Positions 47,881-59,262 of a DNA stretch of 64,000 bases are shown here, in pieces. Both the position numbers and the translations under genes were made by a program. Source of the stretch: Tetrapyrgos nigripes (Eukaryota; Basidiomycota; Agaricomycetes; Agaricales; Campanellaceae). The notes under the pieces are model-generated. The model was not told the origin of the DNA, searched no databases, and saw nothing but the letters and a program-made list of their open reading frames with translations. The stretch spans positions 124,001 through 188,000 of the forward strand of contig JAACJM010000151.1 of assembly GCA_013368315.1 (NCBI GenBank). The letters run 5' to 3'. Each line of letters starts with the position of its first letter. Positions within the stretch are counted from its first letter, which is position 1.

Positions 47881-50625
47881 TCATAGCTCCCGTCCTTGCC
47901 AGTGTCCCTGTTCCCGTTCCCTTTTTTTCGCCACACTCGGCGTCATAATCGCATGCATGTTCCAAATCACGTCCTTCTCGGATGGAGAAAATTTAAATTT
48001 GGCGATCAACATTGACAAGACTGCCTCTGAAGAGTCAAGGCCGAGTGGGAGAGTAGGGAGAGAGAGAGAGAGGTAAGATCAGCCGCGCATTCAGGGATTT
48101 GTCACTTCAGGAAAGTATGCATGCAACACGATACGTACTCATTTCCAATTGAGAGAACTTAAAACCTCTGCGGAGGGACAACAAACAAACATGAGCCTCA
48201 AGTTTGAGTAGCGATCGAGTGGAATGAGGAACCAGGTAAGGAGTTACTCACATACAAGACCTGCCTCCGGCGTTAAAGGTCATCCTAGAATTTCAAGTTC
48301 CAAGTTCAAATGATGCAAAGAATTTAAAGAAAAGAAAAGAAATAGCTTCTCACAAATGAGAATAGACCCCAGGTATATGCGCCTCGACAAGTTCATCAGG
48401 CAAAGGCGAAAGCCACCTCTCGGGCTTCCATTCCAATGCGTCCGGTCCCCAAATCGCTGGGTTACGGTTGGAGTTTAAGACAGAGATTATGATGTGGGTA
48501 TTTTTTGGGACGTGCAGTTCAGTGATGAGAGTCCCATCGATACCGGCTATGGGAGTTGAGAGAGGTAAGACTGTGTCTTGTAAAGCGCTGTGAACGATCA
48601 GTTTGGAATTGCTGTGGGGAGGGTCTAAAGCAAAGCTTACTATCGGATTACATGGGATACGGGAGAATAGCTGGAGAATATCAATGGAGCTCAGTCTTCG
48701 AACTGTACGTAAATATGTGAATAGTAGTGCACTCACAGACGGAGAGTTTCTCTACAGATTGCATCCAGATAAGGCAGAGAAACTAGCTGATCGTATAAGA
48801 TGTGTTTGTTTCCATTGGCACTTCGAGCGTCGATAATCTCTTGCCGCAGTTTGTCTTGAATCTCAGGCCGGGTTGAAAGTAGATGCAGAACACGAGCCAA
48901 AGCTGATGATGTAGTGTCCATGCCGGCAAAGATAAGCACTCTTGACCAAAACATCAGCCTGGATTGATGGAGATTAGTAAATTTGGAGATGAACTGACGA
49001 CATTTGCCCCAGAACCTCGTCTTCATCCAATTTATTCTCACTTCCTTCCTCTTCCTCCATGTTCATTCTCACTATGGCGGTTAGATGTACATGCTCTTCG
49101 TCAACTGCACCGAATACTAAAATCTAGCATGAAGTTCCACTTACTTAGAATACTCATGATATCCTTGCCCATTCCAATCTGCCTGGACACGGCCTCATCC
49201 CCTTCAGCAAGCGCCTTTTTCTTACCTTCGTAGATCTGCTTCGACGTGTCCCATAAATAGTCCGACATGTCTCTCAAGTGATGTCCAACCTTCCAAGGTA
49301 TCATGTTCAGAATCCTCCGTCGAAGATCCTGTGTGCCGAACTTGAGAATCAAGGGAAGAATATGTAACCTAAAGGCCGAGATGTGAAGAAACCACAGGCT
49401 GGATCCGGTAGTGCTAAGAGTATATGTAGCGAAAATATAAGGACTCAGGGCCCAAGCTTGTTCGAAAGGAATACAACTCAGGATACTTACACGAGTTGTT
49501 TGAGTATCGCAGGGTAAGGATGAGCTGTCGCCTCAGTCGATAGATCATCAAACGAATAGCCTAGACCTGCTTGACCGATGAGCTCGAGAGCTGCTCGCGA
49601 CATCCAGGAAAGCATCTCAATCTGAGAATCTACATTAGTTTTGAAGTACTCAAACGAAAGTCAGAGGAGGCAGGCATACCTCCTGTGGCCCATGGCTAGC
49701 ATCGTTCTGAAGTTTGGCACTCAAGCCGTTTTCCAGCTGGATGTCAACAGGAAAGACGGCATCGAGTCAGTGACAACCATTACACAAATGACAAGGATAG
49801 TAATGAAAGGTACTCACTTTGTCCACGACGTTGTAGAAAATGGGCACTGCACGAACGGACTCATCTCGTCTTTTTATCATAAAGGTCGCCATCAGCACTC
49901 ACGCATATTTCTCATATGAGCAATAGAAAACACCGGGTTTAGCATTTTTCTCTGCTTGCGATGTGGTTCGCCTATAGTGCATCGTTTTTGTCAGCGATAT
50001 TTTAGAATATCAAGTTGTGATTGACGAACCAGTGATACCGACTAGTCCTTTACCCATGACCAGAGTGACCATACTGCGTATGAGTATAGAACGAAGAGTA
50101 TTCAGAACTTTCTGTCAAAACGAGAGAAAGAAAGGGTACGAACGCCAGGTCTACCTTCTCATACATAACGGCATCTTTGACGAGAATATGGTGCATGGCT
50201 TTGGGATCAAAGACCAGGAGTAGCTTGTCCTATTCATGTCGTTCGGAAACTCACGGAAGTCTGTGAATCACTACAAAAAACTCACACCCATGAAGCCATC
50301 AATTCGAACAACCTGGCCATCTGGAAAGGAAAAGAATCTTCAGCAACGAGCTTTGTGAAGGCAGAGCGGTGTGACATGTACATTCTTTCAAGATTCTCTT
50401 ATGAAAATCCCATGCAGCAGGACTGAGTACTTCACGAAAGGTACCTGGTACACACTTTCAAAGGTCAATAATGTGAGGGGTCATGAGAAGCGAACCTTGC
50501 AACCAAGACGTTGACTTCGGACCTGGAATATTTGCCAGACTGAAGCTACGACGAACGTTTCGCCTGTGGGAATACAACAACAGTAGGGAGGCGGTGGCTA
50601 GAGATATCCACACGGTCAAGGACAT
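47881..50625 (-). CDS. Cytochrome P450 (P450-6), core intact, C-terminal tail shifted
   Basis: Starts at complement 50625 (MSLTVWISLATASLLLLYSH). Blocks: ANIPGPKSTSWLQG, TFREVLSPAAWDFHKRILKE, GQVVRIDGFMG, DKLLLVFDPKAMHHILVKDA (no intron at VK/D), VMGKGLVGITG, PHRKQRKMLNPVFSIAHMRNM, VPIFYNVVDK, LSWMSRAALELIGQAGLGY, WKVGHHLRDMSDYLWDTSKQ, FAGMDTTSSALAR, AICRETLRL, WKPERWLSPLP, heme MTFNAGGRSC I GFKFSQLEM and EAVLSMLIAKFKFSPSEKDV. Near the end a run of seven A shifts the frame, giving a stop at complement 47881. With six A, as in P450-5, the frame would continue through PHMPLNVERADGGVV to 47829. The change lies after the heme domain, so activity may persist. It diverges from the SDR at 51020 with 394 bp between starts. 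Confidence 0.85.
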
Positions 50626-51019
50626 GATGGGTGACTGGAGATGCAGGGAGCTATCTCATGAGCTTATACAGCTTTGAAGAGCTTCTTGAATGGGAGTCAT
50701 GAGATATAACGCTTCCAGAAGCTGAAAGTATCGACATTCAGTGCAACCTTGAATGGGAGTCATGAGATATAACACTTCCAGAAGCTAAAAGTATCGACAT
50801 TCAGTGCAACTTTCTCTCCGTCGGAATCAAGCTCTAGTAACAGATAATCTAGGAAAAAGGTATCTTGGAGAGGATCATCGACATACCTATAATGTCGCTG
50901 CACCAGTTTACACCAGCCGAGAACGGCTAGTCCTTTGGAAGGACACGTAAGAAGAATCAGATGCTAACTGCCATTTCTGATTCGCTGTTTCATCTCCCGG
51001 TTTCCTCCTCCTTACCACC
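50626..51019. promoter_or_regulatory. Divergent promoter between P450-6 and SDR-1
   Basis: 394 bp separate the two start codons, which point away from each other. This arrangement allows co-regulation. It contains two tandem 63-bp units (50685-50810). Confidence 0.6.
50685..50810. repeat. Two tandem 63-bp units in the divergent promoter
   Basis: Units 50685-50747 and 50748-50810 share CTTGAATGGGAGTCATGAGA, CTTCCAGAAGCT and GTATCGACATTCAGTGCAAC and differ at only two positions. Block A has a single partial unit, so the repeat arose after the segmental duplication or was lost from A. It could duplicate transcription-factor sites. Confidence 0.85.
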
Positions 51020-51972
51020 ATGAAAATTGAGAATAGGACGTTCATAATCTCAGGCGGGTGAGTATCCCAGAAGTCTGTCCATTACGATTGAGCTTGGCCT
51101 AACAAGCATTCGCGTAGCTCTTCTGGACTGGGTCTGGCCACGGCTCACCTATTTGTCACACACAAAGGTTATGTGTCAGTGCTCGACGTCGAGCCTCCTC
51201 CTTCAGACCTTCCATCGTCTCGCGTCAAATATTTCAAAACAGACATAACCTCTGTCCAAGACATACAAAAGGCCGTTGACGGTACCGTAGCCTGGACGAA
51301 CGAGACTAAAGCACCTCTACGTGGTGTTATCAACTGTGCGGGCGTCGGGACTGCTTCTAGGATTATTGACTCAAATGACGAACCTCATGATCCTGAGCTA
51401 TGGCACTTTACGGTCGGGGTCAACCTGACAGGGACCTTTGATCTCACAAGGCTGGCTTTGCGGCATATGGTGCGGTTGGAACCAGAGAGTGGGCCGGATG
51501 CTGAGCGCGGCGTGATTATCATGGTATCCAGTTCCGCTGCGGTGAGTTTTGCCACCTCTCCAACGACAAATAGACTGACGCTAGTTCTTCTCTAGTTTGA
51601 AGGCCAACCCGGCCAAGCTGGCTATGCTGCAACTAAAGGCGCCATCGCCTCCATGACTCTTCCTCTCTCCCGCGACCTGGCCAGACATGGAATCCGCGTT
51701 ATGACTATTGCACCCAGTCTGTTCGACAGCAAAATGATGGAACGTCTGACTGACAAGGCCCGTAATAGTATTGAGAAAGATTTGGTGTACCCAAAGAGGT
51801 TTGGTCAGCCGGACGAGTTTGCGCAGACTGTGAAGTGGATTTTGGAGACATTGTATATGAATGGAGAGACGATCAGATTGAGCGGTGCTGGTGAGTTTTC
51901 CGTCGTTGTCTTTACCTTCTATTCCTGTTTCTGATCGTCTTTGGTCCAGGACGCTTGCCGGCCAAGATGTAG
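51020..51972 (+). CDS. Short-chain dehydrogenase/reductase, HSD10-like (SDR-1)
   Basis: Exons 51020-51057, 51118-51541, 51596-51890 and 51950-51972 give 259 aa, close to type-2 3-hydroxyacyl-CoA dehydrogenase (HSD17B10, ~261 aa). Cofactor motif SGGSSGLGLA (TGxxxGxG type), acidic LDVE after beta-2 (NAD preference likely), NCAGVG (NAG), catalytic Ser in MVSSSAA, and YAATK (YxxxK). The C-terminal pattern (LARHGIRVMTIAPSLFDSKM, YPKRFGQPDEFAQTVKWILE, MNGETIRLSGAG) is characteristic of the HSD10 group, which oxidises 3-hydroxyacyl-CoAs and some hydroxysteroids. Divergent from P450-6. No defect is seen; the actual substrate is unknown. Confidence 0.9.
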
Positions 51973-53162
51973 TGGTCAGAGAAATTCCGTTTTCCCGATG
52001 CTTTGCAAGAATATAGACCATGGTTCTTCTAATACTATGTTATCTCTGCCGTTTTCGTTTGTTCCCTCTGGTGTCGGGCTCTAAAACTCACCGACCATCC
52101 ATGTGAGTGATACCAGACATTCTAGTGACCTCGCAGGATCTCGCTATTCTTTTTGTATTCGATCCTTTCGTCGACAGATACCCGACTCCACGCCATACAC
52201 TAACGCTTTCCTTCAAGTTCCATCATTTGTTTCGAGTTCTAACGTGGTCTCCTGCACGATAGTTCTTGACTTACGCGCTATGCTATACAAAGCTATACAC
52301 AACTTAGGGGTCATCGTTGCAGTAACCTCGGGTACAACAGGTGTCGAATATCAGATTGTTGAACTTGGAGTTGGGGCCAGAAAACGAAAGACCGACTACA
52401 GTACTGGCAGTATCATCATAACGCTGTCAGTCCAAGAGGCTCAGTCAGAGCGTCCAGGCTAGTCTAAGAGATGTCCATAGCCTCTTAGTTGCTCTTCACA
52501 CATTTTTTGACAGCCGGCAATGTACACGTCGTGCCGCCGGCGCGCGCACAAGCCTCGAGCAGCAAATCGGTTAAATACTGTCAGTAACGCTCAGAGTCAT
52601 CATCGGAGGAAAATTGTCTCCGATGGACCGATGTGAATCTTAAAGGAATATCGTGATGGTATATGGTAAATATCATTGAGGTTACTTCCGTTCTTCCACA
52701 TCTGACTTTCGCGGCAATCAGCCACTCACCTCGCTACGGAAAGATGACCGGCGTGTGGCCGTGTACAGTTCCTGGAGACCTATAAGAGTAGTATTTTAGC
52801 TGAGGCCCAAGGACGTCGTCGCGCGCCCAAAAGGCGACTCGGTTTTACATCGCCTCGTTTCTTTGTTGATTTGCCAAGGAGACTGTAAGTGACTTCCGAA
52901 GCTTTACGAGTATCGATTGATTGACCATAGAACCCCCAGTCTGCTGCGAGTTACTTTTATTACTGGACTAGAACTTCAGGTACTTACGAGAGGTACTGCA
53001 CGTGCCAATCGCCCAAGACTTGAGTTCAAATCTAGTCCACATTACAGGGACACAGCAGAAAGTCGTGCCACTTCGATTTCAAAGGATTTTTGGTCATAGC
53101 TACACGATTAGTTCTATTCCACACCGATACCTCCACGACATCGTCAGATTCAGAATCCAAAC
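51973..53162. other. Intergenic, ~1.2 kb, no gene seen
   Basis: Between SDR-1 and SDR-2. A 119-codon frame at 52103-52462 shows no features. No repeat was identified. Confidence 0.45.
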
Positions 53163-54444
53163 ATGAAGATCGAAAAGCGCACTTTTATCGTTTCCGGAGG
53201 GTAAGTACTTACGCCTTTCAAATACGCCTTTCAAATATGCGTACTACTATACCCCGGACCGTGTTCTTTGGCCTTATGTTTGTCACATACGTGCTTGTTT
53301 CAGTCACGCACGCTCGACTGGTTCATGGTTTAGATACGATCTTTGCCACTTATTTTTTCCTCAGAGTTTTGGGATCCGGACTGATACTCACACCGGCCCT
53401 CAGCTCCTCAGGTCTTGGTCTAGCTACCGTAAAGAACCTCCTCAAAGCCCAAGCATACGTGGCGATACTGGATAAGCAAGCCCCTCCTACACAAGAATTC
53501 CCAGAATTATCGTCCTCCCAAACTGCTTCATCCAATTCAAAGTCGAACTCACGAGTGAAGTATATTGCAGTGAATCTCGTTGATGTGGAGATGATTGCTT
53601 CCGCAGTAGAGGAGGTCGCTGCTTGGACGAAAGAGACTGAAGCACCGCTGGGAGGCGTAATCCATTGCGCAGGAATTGGTGAACTTGAGCAGGTGGGTGC
53701 AATTACGTCTATTTTGTCAGGAATTCCGAGCCGGCGGAATGTGGTTCCTCTGTACTTGATTATTTGATGACTGATATCGGGTCTTGAATTTCCGTCATAT
53801 TTTCCAGACCATAGGCGGCAAGGGAAAACTCCACACTCGAAAAACATGGGATATAACCCTCGCTGTTAACATCTCCGGGACCTTTCATCTGACTTGTTAC
53901 GCTTTGAAGCATTTTGTAAATGTCCCGCGAGAGGGCTCGCCGACAGAAGATGGGGAAAGAGGGGTCGTCGTGATGGTGTCGAGTACTGTTGCTGTTAGTG
54001 CATTTCAGTTGATCTCTTTCCCCTGCGTCTGATTTTCATTCATGTCGTTGGATCGAAAAGCATGATGGATCCGCAGGACAAGTCGCGTATGCAGCTTCCA
54101 AAGGGGCTATCCGGTCGATGACATTGCCTATGGCTCGGGAATTGGCAAGATATGGAATAAGAGTGGTGACGATTGCTCCTGGACCTTTTGCTTCGCCGTT
54201 GACTGGTGAGTGATCTTTTCCAGCTCCTAGATTGATTCAGGACACTCACTAGACGCCTTGGATGGTCTCCCTAGATCGATGGCCGGAAAAGTTAGCAAAG
54301 TCGGTGAATAACGAGATGATTTTGTACCCCAAACGGTTTGGGTTCCCAGAGGAGTTCGCTGATACCGTTCAGTGGATATTGAAAACGCCATACGTAAACG
54401 GGGAGTCGATAAAGTTGACGGCGGGGCTTCGGGCGAAGATATGA
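53163..54444 (+). CDS. Short-chain dehydrogenase/reductase, HSD10-like (SDR-2)
   Basis: Exons 53163-53200, 53404-53692, 53808-53993, 54061-54205 and 54275-54444 give 275 aa. Exon 1 ([13 protein letters not shown]) and its splice site match SDR-1 exactly in position, so the two are paralogues. Motifs: SGGSSGLGLA, LDKQ after beta-2, [69 protein letters not shown]. It has two extra introns relative to SDR-1 and a longer insert after beta-2 (Ser/Asn-rich, [14 protein letters not shown]). Intron 1 is 203 nt, long for this region. The C-terminus lacks SDR-1's final mini-exon. Likely an NAD(P)-dependent alcohol dehydrogenase of unknown substrate; intact. Confidence 0.88.
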
Positions 54445-55501
54445 ATATGATTCTTGAATACAGTGCGTACTTTTGTCCTCTGGGACTGTAACCGAGGCAT
54501 GGCTGGGCTGGATGATAGATGATTAATTAGGGATGGATGGTCGATGCTCGACTTAGACTACTGAATGGACTCACGTGGTTATAAATTATCGACAGTCGGT
54601 GTTGAGTACGTTGAGTCTTGACCAATGTACTACATACACAGAGGATCGTGACAGTGGCGAGAAGTTCTCAGTAAAAACGAAAGTCCCCAGTCCATGAACA
54701 GCCTAAACCTCTCAGCTGTCTAGTTCAGTGACGGAGACAATTCAGAAATACAACTCGAGTTATTTCCCTGAAGTGTCCCCTACTGTCTGTCAGACACTGG
54801 TAGCAGTGTAGTCTCTCGTAAACAGACAATATGACGATCACAGAAGTGATGTATAGGTAGTAGCAGTGTTGGATCTGTCTGCCCTTTTAGTAATGGGATA
54901 TGACACCCTGAGGCCTGGATGTTCTTTCCTCAGAAAATGCAACATCGCAATGGCATCCTCGATACTCTTGAGCGTAATAAATCCCCTGGCTTTCCGTACT
55001 ATTTATACTAAACTTTGGTCTTAGCAATCGACGAAACGCTGGAAAAAACTAGAGTGCACGTACGTACCTGTCCTGGAATCCTCCATTTCAATACCTGACT
55101 TTGTAAAAGGCTTCGAAATTGGGCCTCTTTCTTTTTCAAGTGTTATTTTTATGAAGGAGTCTTGTTATTTGTTGGTCACTTGTAGCAGAAACCACCTACT
55201 ATGTATGTAGTTTATACGTTCTCGTTCACGCCGTTCCCTTTGACTGCCCCGTACCTGTGGGAGTTTATTTCCCCTTTCGGTTTTTACCCCCTTGTCAGAT
55301 GCGCGTCACTCTTTCGTTCCCTAGCGGTTGTCCATGACGCTCACGCTTAGGCTAGGGTGCGTATTTTAGTTATTCTTCAAGTATATATCTTTACTTACTG
55401 TGCCTACAGACTTCCTTGCTATTAGGTACACTGGAATACTTCGTCCATGCCGTTCACGCTAGGACTTCGAATTCCTTCAAATTTGACTTCCTTGTTATTA
55501 T
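54445..55501. other. Intergenic, ~1 kb, no gene seen
   Basis: No coding or RNA feature was recognised downstream of SDR-2. Confidence 0.45.
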
Positions 55502-55876
55502 CAAGTTGGAGAAGCACGTTTCGCTCGGTGAGCGAGCTGCATTTAGTTTCCAGGACTTTTCGACCACCGTCTCTATAGGGCCATGAACACCTTCCACGCA
55601 ACGCAATTCATTCTAGTACTCTGCTTTACATTCCAAGCAAGATGCCATGCAATGTGTCAGAGGGAGTTAGCCGGGCTCGATGAAAAAAGTTGGAGAAGCA
55701 CGTTTCGCTCGGTGAGCGAGCTGCATTTAGTTTCCAGGACTTTTCGACCACCGTCTTCTATAGGGCCATGAACACCTTCCACGCAACGCAATTCATTCTA
55801 GTACTCTAGTACTCTGCTTCACATTCCAACCAAGATGCCATACAATGTGTCAGAGGGAGTTGGCCGGGCTCGATGA
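55502..55876. repeat. Two tandem ~184-bp direct repeats upstream of P450-7
   Basis: The unit beginning AAGTTGGAGAAGCACGTTTC at 55502 recurs at 55686 (offset 184) with few changes. The second copy has an 8-bp TAGTACTC duplication and ends in a longer A run. The inner half of the unit (CTTCCACGCAACGCAA..GTCAGAGGGAGTT) is also present once upstream of P450-1 (~10890-10970), so the tandem duplication is specific to the P450-7 side. Confidence 0.88.
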
Positions 55877-58800
55877 AAAAAAATCTCATTACCTTGCTCG
55901 CAGTGTAATCCGGTTGATTCCCCCTTCGCTCTGGGGTTTTCTATTCCATAGTACCCAAAACACTTTCAATATTTGGGCATAAAGTTGGCGTTCATGTGGA
56001 GGTGTGCTTTCAAATGCTGTCTCGCCCTATAAGGTGTCTCAGAAGACGGCGATACAGGCCCCTCAGTCCCTGACTGGTTGGCCATGGTTTCTAATCATAC
56101 GATCCATGTGAGTACCACGACGCGATAGGAATTTACCATCTTATGCTGAGCCCATTTATACTGGATTCTTCAGTGCGAACGCCAAATCGAACACAAGGGA
56201 CATCGGATTGTGCAACGTCTTCTGTGGCGTCTCGAAAACACGGATGCTACAGTTCATATTCTCATCACTCCAACCCTCATAGCTTCTCGATGGAATTACT
56301 GTCAGTTTTTGGAAGCCCGGAATGTCGCTTGTCATGGGCAGGGGGCAACACCAAGTGTCCTGATTCTATCAGTGGCGTAGCACCATTTTAGTATCGTCAT
56401 TCTATGGTACAACCATGATCCACCCAGACCGTGCCCTTCTTCCTCACGGACCGAAGCCAGGAGTTGTTCCGCTTTGCAGGGTAGAATCATATTAAAAGGG
56501 AAACATAATTTTTCCTTTGCCATTTCCCAAACTCCCCAACAATGGGGAGCACGACATTGACCTCTTTTCTGCAATCACTTGCAGTTGTTCTTCTATCCGT
56601 TGTTTTCTGGACTTACGTGAAAAGACGGAGCTCCAAAGCCACCGTTGCCCTCCAGAATATACCAGGACCTGAGTCACGGTCATGGTGGAAGGGTAACTTT
56701 GAGGAATCCCTCAGTCCTGCAACAGGTACGGAGTATCAAAGGAGACTCCTGAAGGAATGTGAGTGATGATTTGCGGTGGATATATCAGACTCTATGTTGA
56801 TCTTTCTGTAGTTGACCCGGTAGTTCGTCTCGATGGCATGATGGGGGTATGTATGAGCTCTCTACTGGTAGCTCGAAGACTTACCACGCATGTGAAAAGG
56901 ATAAAGTCCTCTACCTATACGATCCCAAGGCAATGCATCATGTACTTGTGAAGGTATCTTACTCCATGCATCGTCCATGTCCTAGTCATTAACAGTGGCT
57001 CGTACTAGGACCAAGCCCTTTTCGAGAGAACGAACGTCCCGTTAGTAGCTCATCAATTCCGTCTTCGTCTTCCGAGTCCTGATATGTGTGCATATAACCA
57101 GAGCTAGTGGCCTGATGTTTGGGAAAGGGTTGGGTGGGATAACAGGTTGCTTTCCCTGTTCTGACTGACAGACCCTTTGGCTCAGAGTTAATCCGCAGGC
57201 GAAGCTCATCGGAAACAACGGAAGGCGTTGAACCCCGTCTTCTCTATTGCTCACATGAGAGATATGCGTGAGTTGGTCACTTCTGTTTCGAAGACCACTT
57301 CTAACTAGATGTTTCTCAACAGTTCCCATATTCTACGATGTCATCCACAAGGTGGTTTGCCCTTCTTGACAGAAGCTAGATTGTAGTCTGAAGAATGCTT
57401 TGGCCTGTATAGCTGGAGCAAGGCTTGACTTCGCGATTACAGAATGGGAACGGGCCACAGGAGGTACACTTTTGCTTTATTTGACCACTAAAACACATGT
57501 TGACCTAGAGTGTATCTTTTTATAGGTCGAGATGCTTTCCTGGGCTTCACGAACTGCCTTCGAATTGATTGGTCAAGCGGGTTTGGGTTATTCGTTTGAC
57601 ACATTGACAGACGAAGCCAATGCACATCCATATACTAAAGTGATGAAAGACGTTGTGTAAGTTGTTCCGTCCGTTTTCATTTACCGTCGACTGTATCTTA
57701 TTTACTTCCTTGAACAGTCCGACTACAGCTCGCATGCACAAAACTCGATATTTTTTGCCGATTGCCCTGAAATTGGGAACGCCGAAACTGCGACGATGGA
57801 TTATGAATATGCTGCCACTGAATGAGCTACATCGAATGAGAGATATATCAGACTACCTTTGGGCTTTCTCCAAGCAGCTGTACAGAGGAAAGCTACAAGC
57901 CTTGCGAGACGGCGATGAAGCAGTCGCTCAACAAGTTGGTAAAGGGAAAGATGTTATGAGTATTCTGAGTGCGTCTTATTTCACTACCGGTTAACTAGAC
58001 GTTGACGATTACTTGATAGTAAAATTGAACTTGGAAGCGAATGACGAAGACAGACTTGAAGAGGATGAAGTTTTGGGGCAGATGTCCTTATTGATGTTCG
58101 CTGCCATGGATACTACTTCAAGTGCACTAGCTCGGACATTCCACCTTTTAGCGATGCATCCCGAAGTCCAGGACAAACTACGTCAAGAACTACTTGAAGC
58201 CCAACAAAATAATGCAGACATTCCTTATGACCAGTTGGTCTCGTTACCTTACCTGGACGCCGTCTGCAGGGAAACTTTACGACTGTAAGACTTTCATCTT
58301 CATGATTCTTAGCTGGCGTGTTGAGCTCGTCTTCTAGTTTCTCTCCTGTCCCTTATGTCCTTCGACAGTAAGTCCAAACTCCACCATTGTCATCTGACGA
58401 TGTCTCAATCCAAGGCGTCCCGGTTTATAGTGCAAAGCAGGACACTGTCCTTCCATTATCAACCCCAATCAAAGGTGTCGATGGGACGACCATGTCCGAG
58501 ATACACGTTCCTCAGAATACCAGAGTCGTCATTTCCGTCCTCAACTCCAACCGTCATGCTGCAATTTGGGGGCCTGATGCGCTTGAATGGAAACCTGAGA
58601 GATGGCTCTCGCCGTTGCCAGACGAGCTCATTGAGGCGCATGTCCCAGGGGTTTATTCTCACTTGTGCGTTTGGTTTATTCATCTTGGATTATTGTACTA
58701 ACGCTCCTGCGATTATAGGATGACTTTTAATGCTGGAGGAAGATCTTGCATGTGAGTTACTTCAAATACTTACTTGAACGTCTGGTAATGAATATACCTC

Positions 58801-59044
58801 TTTCAGTGGTTTCAAGTTCTCCCAATTGGAGATGAGTACGTCAAACCCCTCTCTTCGGCCTCTAGATGTTTGACCTCTTTCTTTTGCAGAGGCGCTTCTT
58901 TCGCTGATTGTAGCCAAGTTCAAATTTGAACCCTCTAAGAAGGAAATCGTGTGGGTTTTCAATGACATAATATCCCCTACTGTCAAAGGCGAAGATAATC
59001 GTCGCTCTCAGATGCCAATGTTTGTTAGCTCCGTCGAGGAGTAG
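55755..59044 (+). repeat. Inverted segmental duplication, right arm
   Basis: P450-7 and ~0.75 kb of upstream DNA are an inverted near-copy of the region 7692-10970 (see that entry). Confidence 0.85.
56542..59044 (+). CDS. Cytochrome P450 (P450-7), inverted near-copy of P450-1, intact
   Basis: Starts at 56542 (MGSTTLTSFLQSLAVVLLSV). Early exons are 56542-56758, 56812-56846, 56900-56953, from 57009, 57102-57145 and 57199-57267, and phases agree where tested. Blocks: LQNIPGPESRSWWKGNFEES, DPVVRLDGMMG, DKVLYLYDPKAMHHVLVK, DQALFERTNVP, GLMFGKGLGGITG, EAHRKQRKALNPVFSIAHM, LSWASRTAFELIGQAGLGY, LRRWIMNMLPLNELHRMRD, AAMDTTSSALAR with no intron before it, YLDAVCRETLRL, WKPERWLSPLP, heme MTFNAGGRSCIGFKFSQLEM, and an end at MPMFVSSVEE (TAG 59042-59044). 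All P450 signature residues are present. Exon-intron layout is identical to P450-1, separating this pair from the other copies. ER-bound monooxygenase, substrate unknown. Confidence 0.92.
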
Positions 59045-59262
59045 TGATATTAGAATTATCCAATTGTACCATATGTCATATGTAACGGATGTATGTCCCA
59101 GGAACGCGATTTTGTAGCTTTCTAGTCAGTTTGGTTCAAAAGCTGGCAAATTTAAAGGGACAACTGTGATTGGACCGCCCTATCTTATCAACCGAGCATG
59201 AGTGACGCAACCAAATTGCCATCAAACCATTTTACAATTAGTTTCCTTCCTCCCCGTACACC
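59045..59262. other. Short intergenic: P450-7 3' flank and GRX5 promoter
   Basis: 218 bp separate the P450-7 stop from the glutaredoxin start. No feature is recognised. Confidence 0.5.

Larger units (their letters stand above)
47680..51253. repeat. Tandem segmental duplication, block B
   Basis: Holds P450-6, its divergent promoter and the 5' part of the intact SDR; direct copy of block A (see 43413-47655). The breakpoint between the blocks lies at about 47655-47680. Confidence 0.85.
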
